Below are positions 53,790 to 62,422 of a stretch of 64,000 bases of DNA, in pieces. The stretch spans positions 3,100,001-3,164,000 of the forward strand of contig CP102255.1 of the NCBI GenBank assembly GCA_025146135.1, in the 5' to 3' direction. Below the pieces are notes generated by a model. That model saw only the letters and a list, made by a program, of their open reading frames with translations. It had not been told where the DNA came from and did no database searches. Within the stretch, counting starts at the first letter, position 1. Each line of letters opens with the position of its first letter. Made by a program: the position numbers and the translations under genes. Origin of the DNA: Anaerotruncus colihominis. Its GTDB lineage: Bacteria; Bacillota; Clostridia; Oscillospirales; Ruminococcaceae.

Positions 53790-54205
53790 CCCGCTTTTTT
53801 GAAAAAAGCTTGGCAAAAAACTTTAGCCGGCTGCGCCGCGAACAGTGGGACGGGCGCATCGCAATTAAAAGTTTTCGCCCGCCTTTTTCAAAAGGCGGCG
53901 GGTGAGACGGCGGCCAAGGCCCCTCGCGGGTTTTGGCCGCCGTCGAGGGCAGCGCCCTTTCTCCGGGCCGCAGCCCTCATAAAAACGCGGCCCGCAGGCC
54001 GCAAGAATCCTGTTCAGGCGCTTCGCCCGCCCCAAGCAAAATCCGTGACAGACGCCATGCGGCTGGACGCGGATTTTGCAAACTTCTGCTTCCCGCTTTT
54101 TGAAAAAAAGCTTGGCAAAAAACCTTAGCCGGCTGCGCCGCGAACAGTGGGACGGGTTTCAGCATTTATGCAGGCTGCGCCGCGAACAATGGGATGGGCG
54201 CTACG
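53790..54205 (+). repeat. Composite structured repeat, copy 2
   Basis: Same order as copy 1: a family A hairpin (CTTTTTTGAAAAAAG), the CGGCTGCGCCGCGAACAGTG box, a GCCTTTTTCAAAAGGC stem, and S1 (53907-53943). S1 has arms ACGGCGGCCAAGGCCC and GGGTTTTGGCCGCCGT: 16 pairs, two of them G.U. Then come GAGGGCAGCGCCC and GGGCCGC/GCGGCCC. S2 (54036-54079) is GCAAAATCCG/CGGATTTTGC around TGACAGACGCC-ATGC-GGCTGG. A second family A hairpin and two tandem GC boxes follow (54090-54205). Confidence 0.85.
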
Positions 54206-54262
54206 TGAAAAGGAGCGAACAAATACGTCTGCTGTGCCGTACAAAGGCAGATGAGACAAGTC

Positions 54263-54291
54263 TTGCAATGGCGGGCGCTTTTTACTATAAT
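54263..54291 (+). promoter_or_regulatory. Sigma-A promoter of the rodA-fhs-tsaEB-rpiB-upp run
   Basis: TTGCAA, 17-bp spacer, TATAAT, about 140 bp before rodA. No terminator is seen until after upp, so the genes may be one transcript. Confidence 0.8.
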
Positions 54292-54428
54292 ATAAAGGAT
54301 AGCCGCGCCCGCGGCGCGGACAATCCGGCGCTTTGCATGTTTGTCCGCTGGATGCCCGAAACTGCGGCCGCGGAAATTTAAGACAGGCCCTCGCAGGCTT
54401 TGCGCGGGAAGCCAGAAAGATATCCTCT

Positions 54429-55565
54429 ATGAAAAGCTTATTCCGAGTGATCTCCCATTATATACGTCATACCGACCGTTGGCTCTGGCTGCTCTGTCTG
54501 GGGCTGTCCGCATTCAGCGTTGTTTTACTCTGCGGCATCCATTTTTATGGCTCGCCGGTCAACGCCGCTTCCGTGGGCCTGCGGACCATCGCCGTACAGG
54601 CGGGCGCCGCTGTTGGCGGCGCGGCCTGCGCCGTCTTTTTATCCACATTCGATTACAAAACCCTTGGCAAGCTCTGGAAGCTGCATGTGCCGGCTGCATA
54701 TGGACTGGTGCTGCTAACCTTTGTCATCGGTGTCGGCACGCCGGAGCGCCCTGAGGACCGTTCCTGGCTGCGGATGCCTGGCGGCATGACGCTTCAGCCG
54801 ACGGAGCTGCTCAAAATTTCATTTATTCTTGCGTTCGCCTATCACCTGTATATTTTGCGTGAACAGATCAACCGTCCCCAGAATGTTCTGGCGCTCTGCC
54901 TGCATGGCGCTGCTCCTGTCCTGCTGGTGCATTTCCAGGGGGACGACGGCACGGCGCTGGCTATTGCGATCATCTTTATATTCATGATATTCGCAGCCGG
55001 CGTTAACTGGCGTTACATCCTCGCTGCGATTGCGGCCGTATCCGCAGCCGCGCCGCTTGTATGGACGCATATCATGAACGACGACCAACGTGGAAGAATT
55101 CTGGCTCTGTTCATGCCGGACGCCGCCTTGGGCTATCAACAGGATCAGGCGCGTCTGGCGATCGGATCAGGCTTGGTATGGGGCAAGGGAATCTTTGCGG
55201 ACGGGCATGTATACGTGCCGATCATATCCAGCGATTTTATGTTTTCCTTCATCGCCGAGTCGCTCGGCTTTGTCGGCAGCCTTGCAACGATCGCAGCAAT
55301 CATCGCGCTCTGCTGCAAGCTGCTTCATGACGCGCGGCTGGCCGAGGACACCCTTGGCCGGCAGATCTGTATCGGCGTGTTCGCCATGATCGCCGGGCAG
55401 TCCATCGTTAACATCGGCATGAACCTGACTGTTCTTCCGGTCATCGGCATTACCCTGCCTTTTTTGTCCTATGGCGGATCATCGGTGCTCGCAAGCTATC
55501 TTGGCATCGGAATCGCGCTTTCGGTCTATATGCACAGCACCAAGAATTTGTTCAGCGGCAATTAG
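54429..55565 (+). CDS. rodA: RodA/FtsW-family (SEDS) peptidoglycan polymerase
   Basis: A 378-aa polytopic protein of the SEDS family, which polymerises lipid II at the membrane. It has LRMPGGMTLQPTELLKISFIL (Asn of the usual QPSE region replaced by Thr context), DDGTALAIAIIFIFM with the catalytic-type Asp, YQQDQARLAIGSGLVWGKG, and the closing LPFLSYGGSSVLASYLGIG. RodA rather than FtsW is preferred from the YQQ and GSG region, but this is not certain. The ribosome-binding site is poor (AGAAAG). A matching class B PBP is not in the window. Confidence 0.88.
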   Translation: MKSLFRVISHYIRHTDRWLWLLCLGLSAFSVVLLCGIHFYGSPVNAASVGLRTIAVQAGAAVGGAACAVFLSTFDYKTLGKLWKLHVPAAYGLVLLTFVIGVGTPERPEDRSWLRMPGGMTLQPTELLKISFILAFAYHLYILREQINRPQNVLALCLHGAAPVLLVHFQGDDGTALAIAIIFIFMIFAAGVNWRYILAAIAAVSAAAPLVWTHIMNDDQRGRILALFMPDAALGYQQDQARLAIGSGLVWGKGIFADGHVYVPIISSDFMFSFIAESLGFVGSLATIAAIIALCCKLLHDARLAEDTLGRQICIGVFAMIAGQSIVNIGMNLTVLPVIGITLPFLSYGGSSVLASYLGIGIALSVYMHSTKNLFSGN

Positions 55566-55617
55566 ATGCTTCTAATAATATGTTTGCGGCCGGTTCGGCC
55601 TTGAAAGGAAGGATCGC

Positions 55618-57285
55618 ATGAAATCTGACATTGAAATCGCACAGGCAGCCCCTATGCTGCCGATTACTGAGATCGCCGGCCGTCTCGGCATTCTGCCGGA
55701 GGAACTGGAGCCGTATGGCCGCTTTAAAGCCAAGCTTTCGGAATCCATCTTTTCGCGGCTTTCCGAGCGGCCGGACGGCAAGCTTGTGCTTGTTACAGCC
55801 ATCAATCCCACCCCGGCCGGCGAAGGCAAAACGACAACGACCGTTGGACTTGGACAAGCGATGAAGAAGATCGGCAAAAACGCTGTCATTGCGCTGCGCG
55901 AGCCGTCGCTCGGCCCGGTGTTCGGCATCAAGGGCGGCGCAGCCGGCGGCGGCTATGCGCAGGTGGTCCCGATGGAGGACATCAATCTTCATTTTACTGG
56001 CGATATGCATGCGATCACCGCCTCCAACAACCTGCTCTGCGCCCTGCTGGACAATCATCTCCAACAGGGCAACGCACTTGGGATCGACCAGCGCCGGATC
56101 CTGATCAAGCGCTGTATGGATATGAACGACCGCGCGCTGCGCAATATTGTCGTAGGACTTGGCGGCCGCGTCAATGGCGTGCCGCGCGAGGATGGCTTTA
56201 TGATTACGGTCGCGTCCGAGGTAATGGCAATCCTCTGTCTCGCCGCTGACCTGGCCGATCTGAAAAAACGTCTTGGCGACATCCTTGTGGCCTACACCTT
56301 CGACCAGAAGCCTGTCTATGCCCGCGATTTGCAGGCGCACGGCGCGATGGCCGCGCTTCTTAAAGACGCGCTCAAGCCGAACCTTGTTCAAACGCTTGAA
56401 AATACTCCGGCGCTTATGCATGGCGGCCCGTTTGCAAATATCGCGCACGGCTGCAACTCCGTGCGCGCGACAAAGCTCGCGCTCAAGCTGGCCGATTATG
56501 TGATTACAGAGGCCGGCTTCGGTTCGGACCTCGGAGCTGAAAAGTTTATGGATATCAAATGCCGCTGCGCGGGGCTTGCGCCGTCGGCGGTTGTGCTGGT
56601 CGCGACGGTGCGCGCGCTCAAATATAACGGCGGCGTGCCCAAGGCCGAAACAGCGCGCCCGGACGAGGCGGCGCTGCGGCGCGGGCTTGTCAACCTGGCG
56701 GCGCATGTCGAAAATATGCAGAAATACGGCGTGCCGGTTGTCGTGGCGATCAATCGCTTTGAAACGGACAGCGACGGGGAGCTGCAAATTCTGTCCGATT
56801 TCTGTGCGCACACGGGCTGCCGCTTTGCGCTGTCCGAGGTGTTCGCACACGGCGGTGACGGCGGCAAAGCGCTTGCCGAGGCCGTCGTCGAGGCGTGCGC
56901 AGAGCCGTCCGACTTTCATGTGCTTTATGACACGGCGCTGCCGGTCAAGGAGAAAATCGCCGCGATTGCAACACGGATCTATGGCGCGGGCGCTGTTGCC
57001 TACAGCGCGGCGGCCGATAAGATGATCGCTGAAATCGAGGCGCTCGGCAAATCCGATCTTCCGATCTGTATTGCAAAAACGCAGTACTCTCTTTCCGACG
57101 ATCCGTCCAGGCTCGGACGCCCGTCGGGCTTTACCCTGAACGTCAAGGAAATCCGCCTGTCCGCCGGTGCGGGCTTTATCGTTGTTTTAACCGGCGATAT
57201 CATGACGATGCCCGGCCTGCCCAAAGCGCCGGCCGCCTATCAAATCGACGTTGACGCTGATGGACGTATCTGCGGGCTGTTCTGA
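55618..57285 (+). CDS. fhs: Formate--tetrahydrofolate ligase
   Basis: Fhs activates formate to 10-formyl-THF with ATP; it feeds purine and Met-tRNA formylation and, in acetogens, the methyl branch of the Wood-Ljungdahl pathway. The 555-aa product has the P-loop-like [17 protein letters not shown] near residue 68 and the typical [15 protein letters not shown] and [17 protein letters not shown] regions. GAAAGGAAGG precedes the ATG. No other Wood-Ljungdahl gene is near, so a general one-carbon role is more likely. Confidence 0.98.
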   Translation: MKSDIEIAQAAPMLPITEIAGRLGILPEELEPYGRFKAKLSESIFSRLSERPDGKLVLVTAINPTPAGEGKTTTTVGLGQAMKKIGKNAVIALREPSLGPVFGIKGGAAGGGYAQVVPMEDINLHFTGDMHAITASNNLLCALLDNHLQQGNALGIDQRRILIKRCMDMNDRALRNIVVGLGGRVNGVPREDGFMITVASEVMAILCLAADLADLKKRLGDILVAYTFDQKPVYARDLQAHGAMAALLKDALKPNLVQTLENTPALMHGGPFANIAHGCNSVRATKLALKLADYVITEAGFGSDLGAEKFMDIKCRCAGLAPSAVVLVATVRALKYNGGVPKAETARPDEAALRRGLVNLAAHVENMQKYGVPVVVAINRFETDSDGELQILSDFCAHTGCRFALSEVFAHGGDGGKALAEAVVEACAEPSDFHVLYDTALPVKEKIAAIATRIYGAGAVAYSAAADKMIAEIEALGKSDLPICIAKTQYSLSDDPSRLGRPSGFTLNVKEIRLSAGAGFIVVLTGDIMTMPGLPKAPAAYQIDVDADGRICGLF

Positions 57286-57322
57286 TATATTGCAAACCAA
57301 CAAGAATAGGGAGCGTTTTTGA

Positions 57323-57748
57323 TTGACCGAATTTACCAGCCACAGCGTCCAGGAGACGGAACAGTTCGCCGCGCATTGCGCGGCGAAGCTGCGCGCGGGC
57401 GACGTGCTCGCCTGCCGCGGCGGCATGGGCATGGGCAAGACGGCGTTCGCGCGCGGTTTGGCGCGCGGTCTGGGCCTGAGCGACGAAGTCTCAAGCCCAA
57501 CCTTCGCGCTCGTGCAGGAATACACACACGGTCCGCTGCCGCTTTTTCACTTTGACCTGTACCGTATCCGGGATGTGTATGATCTTGAATCGACCGGTTT
57601 TTACGACTATCTCGACCGCGGCGGCGTCCTGTTTATCGAATGGAGCGAAAATGCAGCCGGGGCGCTGCCGCCGGAAACCATATGCGTATGCTTCGAGCGG
57701 ATTGACGACGATACGCGTTTGATCATGCTGGAAGGAGGTCCCTTTTGA
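57323..57748 (+). CDS. tsaE: tRNA t6A biosynthesis ATPase TsaE
   Basis: TsaE is the ATPase that resets the TsaB-TsaD complex during t6A37 formation. The 141-aa product has Walker A GGMGMGKTAFARGL (residues ~33-46), SSPTFALVQEY, and HFDLYRI with the conserved Asp/Tyr. The TTG start has AGGGAG about 10 nt upstream. Its stop overlaps the tsaB start by one base. The product t6A is the substrate of MtaB encoded at 13260. Confidence 0.95.
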   Translation: MTEFTSHSVQETEQFAAHCAAKLRAGDVLACRGGMGMGKTAFARGLARGLGLSDEVSSPTFALVQEYTHGPLPLFHFDLYRIRDVYDLESTGFYDYLDRGGVLFIEWSENAAGALPPETICVCFERIDDDTRLIMLEGGPF

Positions 57749-58470
57749 TGCGTATCCTTGCCGTTGACACCTCGTCCCAATCGGCTTCATGCGCCCTCAC
57801 TGAGGACGGCCGCCTGCTCGGCGAATGCTTTACGAATGTCCGCCTGACACATTCGCAGACGCTGATGCCGATGATCGAGGGGCTGTTTGCCCAAACGCAA
57901 ACCAGCATTGAATCCGTCGATCTGTTTGCTGTTACAGAAGGGCCCGGCTCCTTTACTGGCCTGCGCATCGGGCTGTCCGCCGTCAAGGGCATGGCGCACG
58001 CGCTCGGCCGCGCTTGTGCCGGCATCTCCACGCTCGAGGCGCTCGCCTGGAACCTGTGCGGTATCCCCTGCGTTGTCGCGCCTGTTCTGGATGCGCGATG
58101 CAATCAGGTCTATACGGCGCTGTTTCGCTGGACAGACAATGGTCTGGAGCGTCTTTTCGCCGACGAGGCTATTGCGCTCGACACGCTCGCCGAGCGGCTT
58201 GAAAATTTGGAAACGCCGCTATTTCTTGTTGGAGACGGAGCGCAAATGTGCTATAATAAATTGAATGGGCGTTTGCAGAGCCTGCGGCTGCCCACGCCCG
58301 CGCTGCTTTATGCGCGCGCGTCCTCAGCCGCGCTGGCTGCTGCGCAGCGCGCAGCTACAGCCGTGCCGCCCGCTGCGCTCGCCCCTGTCTATCTGCGTCT
58401 GCCGCAGGCCGAACGGGAACGTCTGGCCAAAGCCGGCGGCGCTCCATCATCAGGAAGGGAAGGATGTTAA
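57748..58470 (+). CDS. tsaB: tRNA t6A biosynthesis protein TsaB
   Basis: TsaB is the scaffold partner of TsaD in t6A37 synthesis. The 240-aa product has the ASKHA-fold start MRILAVDTSSQSASCALTED and the GPGSFTGLRIGLSAVKGMA signature. GGAAGGAGG stands 9 nt before the ATG, within tsaE. The C-terminal third is Ala-rich. TsaD itself, and the often adjacent rimI, are not in the window; rpiB follows with an overlap. Confidence 0.95.
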   Translation: MRILAVDTSSQSASCALTEDGRLLGECFTNVRLTHSQTLMPMIEGLFAQTQTSIESVDLFAVTEGPGSFTGLRIGLSAVKGMAHALGRACAGISTLEALAWNLCGIPCVVAPVLDARCNQVYTALFRWTDNGLERLFADEAIALDTLAERLENLETPLFLVGDGAQMCYNKLNGRLQSLRLPTPALLYARASSAALAAAQRAATAVPPAALAPVYLRLPQAERERLAKAGGAPSSGREGC

Positions 58471-58910
58471 TGATGCTCGCACTTGCAGCCGACCACGGCG
58501 GCTTTGCTCTCAAAGAGGAGGTCAAGGCCTGGCTTGATGAACAACAGATCCCCTATAAGGATTTCGGTACACACGACGGTGCGTCCTGTGACTACGCCGA
58601 TATGGCCGCGCCCGCCTGCGACGCGGTTATTTCCGGTGACTGTGACAAGGCGCTTTTATTCTGCGGAACGGGCATCGGTATTTCAATGGCCGCCAATAAG
58701 ATCAAGGGTATACGGGCGGCCTGCTGCTCCGATTACTTCAGCGCCAAATATACGCGCCTGCACAACGATGCGAACGTGCTGTGCATGGGCGGCCGTGTGA
58801 TCGGTCCCGGCGCGGCGATTGAGCTGATCGACGTATTTTTACACACTGAGTTTGAGGGCGGCCGCCATCAGCGCCGCATTGATAAGATCGCCGCTTTGGA
58901 AAACCGCTGA
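58470..58910 (+). CDS. rpiB: Ribose-5-phosphate isomerase B
   Basis: RpiB interconverts ribose 5-phosphate and ribulose 5-phosphate. The 146-aa product has AADHGGFALK, the CGTGIGISMAANKIKGIRAA loop and the closing basic tail, all typical; the catalytic Cys lies in LFCGTG. The ATG overlaps the TAA of tsaB (TAATG); further ATGs two codons before and one after are possible. Ribose 5-phosphate feeds PRPP and so the next gene, upp. Confidence 0.95.
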   Translation: MMLALAADHGGFALKEEVKAWLDEQQIPYKDFGTHDGASCDYADMAAPACDAVISGDCDKALLFCGTGIGISMAANKIKGIRAACCSDYFSAKYTRLHNDANVLCMGGRVIGPGAAIELIDVFLHTEFEGGRHQRRIDKIAALENR

Positions 58911-58985
58911 ACATGCGTTTCTGACTGTTAAAAATAATGACCCGGGGCGCCGCATGGCCGCCCTGCTTACAGGAGGATCATCAAT

Positions 58986-59615
58986 ATGGCTAAACCGTTT
59001 ATTATGGACCATCCGCTGATTCAGCACAAGATTACGCTGCTGCGTGACAAGAACACTGGTTCCAAGGAGTTCCGCGAGCTGATTAATGAAATTGCCATGC
59101 TCATGTGCTATGAAGCGACACGAGACATGCCCATGAAAACCGTCGAGGTTGAAACGCCGATCTGTGTGGCGAAATCAAAAGTGATTTCCGGACGCAAGGT
59201 TGCGTTTGTCCCGATTCTTCGCGCAGGGCTTGGCATGGTCGACGGACTGCTTTCGCTTGTCCCCGCGGCGAAGGTCGGACATATTGGTATGTATCGAGAT
59301 CCCGATACGCACCAGCCTGTTGAATATTACTGCAAGCTGCCGTCCGACGTGCAGGAACGCGATATCATTGTGCTTGACCCGATGCTTGCTACCGGCGGTT
59401 CGGCCATTGACGCGATCAACCAGCTCAAAGAGCACGGTTGCACCAGCATGAAATTTATGTGCATCATTGCCGCGCCCGAGGGGCTTGCTGCGATGGAAAA
59501 AGCGCATCCGGATGTTCAGGTCTATGTCGGCGCGCTTGACGAACGCTTAAACGACCATATGTACATTGTTCCCGGCCTTGGTGACGCCGGCGACCGTATT
59601 TTTGGTACAAAGTAA
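58986..59615 (+). CDS. upp: Uracil phosphoribosyltransferase
   Basis: Upp salvages uracil to UMP with PRPP. The 209-aa product has [20 protein letters not shown] near the start, [12 protein letters not shown], the PRPP loop [12 protein letters not shown] and the C-terminal uracil-binding [21 protein letters not shown] precedes the ATG. It follows rpiB at 75 nt and ends with a strong terminator. The rpiB-upp pairing is common in Bacillota. Confidence 0.98.
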   Translation: MAKPFIMDHPLIQHKITLLRDKNTGSKEFRELINEIAMLMCYEATRDMPMKTVEVETPICVAKSKVISGRKVAFVPILRAGLGMVDGLLSLVPAAKVGHIGMYRDPDTHQPVEYYCKLPSDVQERDIIVLDPMLATGGSAIDAINQLKEHGCTSMKFMCIIAAPEGLAAMEKAHPDVQVYVGALDERLNDHMYIVPGLGDAGDRIFGTK

Positions 59616-59697
59616 ATCTGCATAAAATCTTTCCGGGGACGCGAACTGCCTGAAAAAGACAGCCCGCGTCCCTGAATCCTGTATCTGCTGCTGAATA

Positions 59698-59742
59698 AAA
59701 AAAGCGCCGCTTGGAAAGCTATTCCCAAGCGGCGCTTTTTTG
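59698..59742 (+). terminator. Terminator of upp
   Basis: A 17-bp perfect stem AAAAAAGCGCCGCTTGG with a 10-nt loop, ending in T6. Confidence 0.95.
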
Positions 59743-59854
59743 TTCGGTCCCTTGCCTGCCACATAAAACGCCGCCCTCTCAGGTCATATAAGCTTGCGCG
59801 CGGATCATCAAAATCCAGATGGTGTTTAAGAAACTGAAAGCGCCGGTTTTTTGT

Positions 59855-59887
59855 GCAGGCGGCAAATTTCTATTTTTTAAACAGGTC
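59855..59887 (-). repeat. Solo end of the 3.1-kb palindromic repeat
   Basis: On the minus strand GGACCTGTTTAAAAAATAG followed by AAATTTGCCG matches the left arm at 3097-3125. No partner end is evident nearby; the rest of 59743-59854 shows nothing else. Confidence 0.5.
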
Positions 59888-59913
59888 CAAAGCCGCGCCG
59901 GAAAGGAGAACGC

Positions 59914-60264
59914 ATGAAAAAGCTGAAATTTATCGTAACCGGCGCGGCAGCCGGGCTGCTCAATGGGCTGTTTGGAGCCGGCGGCGGTATGGTCGTTGTA
60001 CCGATGCTCCAGCGTGACGGCCTGTCGGCACAGCGCGCTCATGCGACATCGATCGCAGTCATCCTGCCGCTGTCCATCGCAAGCAGCCTGCTCTATCTGA
60101 CACGTGGCTATATCGATCTGGCCGCCGCGGCACGATTCATACCGTTCGGGCTGTTTGGCGCCTGGCTTGGCACGCTGCTTTTGCCGCGTATTAAGACCGT
60201 ATGGCTGCACCGCATTTTTGGCGCGATTGTGCTCTATTCGGCCGTGCGTCTGCTTTTGCAATGA
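59914..60264 (+). CDS. TSUP (TauE/SafE) half-transporter, N-terminal type
   Basis: A 116-aa membrane protein with about four hydrophobic segments. FIVTGAAAGLLNGLFGAGGGMVVVP is the signature of the first TSUP repeat. Full TauE/SafE transporters have ~250 aa with two such repeats; this one stops after one. The next gene supplies a second repeat and overlaps by 4 nt (ATGA), so the two chains probably form one heterodimeric exporter of a sulfonate, sulfite or other organic anion. GAAAGGAG precedes the ATG. Confidence 0.87.
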   Translation: MKKLKFIVTGAAAGLLNGLFGAGGGMVVVPMLQRDGLSAQRAHATSIAVILPLSIASSLLYLTRGYIDLAAAARFIPFGLFGAWLGTLLLPRIKTVWLHRIFGAIVLYSAVRLLLQ

Positions 60265-60614
60265 GCTGGCCTGTCATCATCGTTGTATCGCTCACAAGTG
60301 GTTTGCTCGGTTCGCTTGGCATGGGCGCCGGGGCGGTGCTGCTGCTTTATCTGCGTGTATTCGGCGGTGCCGGCCAGTTTGAAGCGCAGGGGATCAATCT
60401 GATTTTCTTTCTACCGATCGCCGCACTTTCCATTGTATTACACGCACGCAACGGACTGGTTAGCTGGAAAGCTGCAGGGATCTGTATCCTGGCGGGACTA
60501 CCGGCTGTGCTGCTCGGCGTTTGGCTTGGCGGGCTTGCGGGCGACGGCCTTTTAAGCAAATTATTTGCCGGGCTATTGCTGATCATCGGCGTGCGTGAAT
60601 TATTTCAAAAATAA
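60261..60614 (+). CDS. TSUP (TauE/SafE) half-transporter, second half
   Basis: A 117-aa partner of the preceding gene with four hydrophobic segments; TSGLLGSLGMGAGAVLLLYL is a second TSUP repeat motif. It starts with its own Met (MSWPVIIVVSL) in a different frame from the first gene, and both ends look intact. A simple recent frameshift of a fused gene is therefore unlikely. Such adjacent half-genes occur in other Clostridia. No regulator lies nearby. Confidence 0.86.
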   Translation: MSWPVIIVVSLTSGLLGSLGMGAGAVLLLYLRVFGGAGQFEAQGINLIFFLPIAALSIVLHARNGLVSWKAAGICILAGLPAVLLGVWLGGLAGDGLLSKLFAGLLLIIGVRELFQK

Positions 60615-60646
60615 ATGAGCAAAGTGCGAAAGAAAATTTGGCAAAG

Positions 60647-60676
60647 GTATAAACAGATTCACAAGGGTTCAAAATA
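60647..60676 (+). promoter_or_regulatory. Possible sigma-F promoter of the spoIIQ-like gene
   Basis: GTATA, 15 bp, GTTCAAAATA resembles the forespore sigma-F pattern (GTATA, 15 bp, GGNNANANT) except for the second G of the -10. No good sigma-A promoter is present. Confidence 0.45.
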
Positions 60677-60699
60677 ATACCGGAGGTGTTAACCACAAA

Positions 60700-61494
60700 A
60701 TGAATGATTCGTATAATCCTAAGAGCAAATTCAGTAAATTCATGGCAGGCAAAGGTTTTTACATCGCGCTTGCAATTTGTGTTGTCGGCGCGGGAACTGC
60801 GGCATGGGTCGCTGTTGACAAAACGATCGACCGAATCGATCAAAACAACAATGAGATTATTGAGCAGCAGCAAACCCCTTCCTCTGCCAGTACGCCGGAG
60901 CCGACCTATGGTTTCCCCGATTTGGAGGAAGCCGGAAAAGCGCAGAGCGGCGTTGGCGTAGACAACAGCAAGCCGTCCGCTTCCTCCTCCTCATCTACTG
61001 CTTCCTCGTCACCTTCCGCAGCGGCGCCCGCTGCCTCCGAGCCATCCGCCGAGGTCAAGGCGCAGCCCGAACCGCAGCCGTCCTCCTTCATTTTGCCGCT
61101 CTCCGGAGAAATTTTCGCTCCGTATAGCAACAATGAACTTGTGAAGAATGTCACGCTCAAGGAATGGCGCACGCATGACGGCATCGACATCAAAGCTGAA
61201 AAAGGCGCGTCTGTTAAGGCTGCCTGCGACGGCAAGGTAAGCGCCGTGCGCGATGATCCTCTTATGGGTATGACTGTTGAGATCACGCATCACGACGATA
61301 TCGTTTCCATTTACTGCGGCCTTGACAAGAACGTGCTTGTTAAGGAAGGCGATACCGTTCAAGTCGGACAGGCAATCGGCGCTGTCGGCGAGATCCCCTC
61401 TGAAATCGCGCTTGATCCGCATCTGCACTTCGCCATGAAGGTCGCCGGCAAATGGGCCGATCCGCTTAAAACCATGGGCAAGGTCACTGAGTAA
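60700..61494 (+). CDS. spoIIQ: SpoIIQ-like M23 metallopeptidase
   Basis: A 264-aa protein with one N-terminal membrane helix (~20-39), a Ser/Ala/Pro-rich linker (60-128) and a C-terminal M23 domain. The zinc ligands are all present: THDGID (His159, Asp163) and HLHF (His241, His243). That architecture fits SpoIIQ, the forespore partner of SpoIIIAH in engulfment; clostridial SpoIIQ keeps the active site, unlike Bacillus. spoIID lies 2.4 kb away, and a sigma-F-like promoter precedes. A different wall hydrolase remains possible. Confidence 0.75.
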   Translation: MNDSYNPKSKFSKFMAGKGFYIALAICVVGAGTAAWVAVDKTIDRIDQNNNEIIEQQQTPSSASTPEPTYGFPDLEEAGKAQSGVGVDNSKPSASSSSSTASSSPSAAAPAASEPSAEVKAQPEPQPSSFILPLSGEIFAPYSNNELVKNVTLKEWRTHDGIDIKAEKGASVKAACDGKVSAVRDDPLMGMTVEITHHDDIVSIYCGLDKNVLVKEGDTVQVGQAIGAVGEIPSEIALDPHLHFAMKVAGKWADPLKTMGKVTE

Positions 61495-61499
61495 CGCTC

Positions 61500-61710
61500 C
61501 CGCTTTTTCGGCCTTTTTTAAAAAAAGGCCTCAGCAAAAAACGTTCCGGCCTTTTTGAAAAAAGGCCTCGGCGAAAAACTTAGTTCGGCTGTGCCGCAAA
61601 CAGTGGGACAGGCGCTGCGTTTATACAGGCCGTGCCGCAACAAACGGCTGCACAGGTAAACCCGTCATAAGCAAAAGCCAAGCCCTCACAGGCTTGGCTT
61701 TTCTCATAAG
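61500..61710 (+). repeat. Family A repeat with S1-like stem behind spoIIQ
   Basis: Two T-rich hairpins (GGCCTTTTTTAAAAAAAGGCC and GGCCTTTTTGAAAAAAGGCC, each with the AAAAACTT-type tail) are followed by the GGCTGTGCCGCAAACAGTGG box in two tandem copies. Then comes a 12-bp stem AAAAGCCAAGCC/GGCTTGGCTTTT whose apex CCCTCACAGG resembles the S1 apex of the composite repeats. The S2 part is missing. The last stem can act as terminator. Confidence 0.8.
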
Positions 61711-61743
61711 ATGAGAACCTGGCGCTTATAGGCAACACCGTGA

Positions 61744-62304
61744 TTATATCCGGGTCAGTTTTCCATCCCGAAATTGGTACGTCTGTCCATCAAGCACCGT
61801 CGTATAAGTATTGTCGAGCGACTGCTTTTGAATGATGCGCGTCGGCGCGCAGACAGCTACGGAATGCGGCGGCATATCCGTATAGACCACAGCATTGGCG
61901 CCAATGCGGCAGTGATCGCCGATCGTGACGCAGCCAATAATTTTCGCGCCCGCTCCGATATAAACGTGATCGCCGATCACCGGCGCGCCCTCGCCCTTAC
62001 TGCCAGGCAGGTTGTTCGAGCCGATCGTCACCTGTTGAAAAATGGTGACGTCCCGGCCAATCTTCGCTTCATTCGAAATAAAAATACCCTGCCATCCATG
62101 CGGCAGGCATGGCTTGCCTGCAAAGGTGCTGGGCAAACCGACAAAGCAGCCCCGACGCAAAAAGTAATGGCCGTATACAAGCCGAAGCAAACGGTTTGGA
62201 TGCGTCTGTAAATATGCCTTCAAACCCCATATCGAATGGAAACGCAGCATAGCGTATGCCGTTAAAAATGGGCGCAGGATTGAAAATATAAATTCTTTAA
62301 GCAC
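61744..62304 (-). CDS. Hexapeptide-repeat acetyltransferase (serine acetyltransferase-like)
   Basis: The 186-aa protein has a helical N-terminus and then left-handed beta-helix repeats (IFISNEAKIGRDVTIFQQVT, GDHVYIGAGAKIIGCVTIGD). The catalytic-type His is missing from the usual HQxVT (here FQQVT). It belongs to the serine or polysaccharide O-acetyltransferase type. The GTG start has GGGAGG 7 nt upstream; the frame is open further upstream. The substrate is unknown. It is on the same strand as srtB, with a terminator between. Confidence 0.82.
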   Translation of the reverse strand: MLKEFIFSILRPFLTAYAMLRFHSIWGLKAYLQTHPNRLLRLVYGHYFLRRGCFVGLPSTFAGKPCLPHGWQGIFISNEAKIGRDVTIFQQVTIGSNNLPGSKGEGAPVIGDHVYIGAGAKIIGCVTIGDHCRIGANAVVYTDMPPHSVAVCAPTRIIQKQSLDNTYTTVLDGQTYQFRDGKLTRI

Positions 62305-62381
62305 AGATTTCCTCCCAAGGGCCGCAGGCCGCCAAACGCGCCTGTAAAGGTTTCGCACGGATTTTGCATTCTGAGGGATAC

Positions 62382-62411
62382 AAAATCCCCTCCTGTAGGA
62401 GGGGATTTTTT
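62382..62411 (-). terminator. Terminator of the sortase gene
   Basis: AAAATCCCCTCC/GGAGGGGATTTT stem with a TGTA loop; on the minus strand it ends in a T-rich arm, 12 nt beyond the sortase stop. Confidence 0.85.
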
Positions 62412-62422
62412 CATTTGACAAA

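Noticed and set aside
60201-60300. Frameshift splitting one TSUP gene
   Set aside because: The second gene has a proper start with an ATGA overlap, both halves carry full repeat motifs, and neither end looks truncated.
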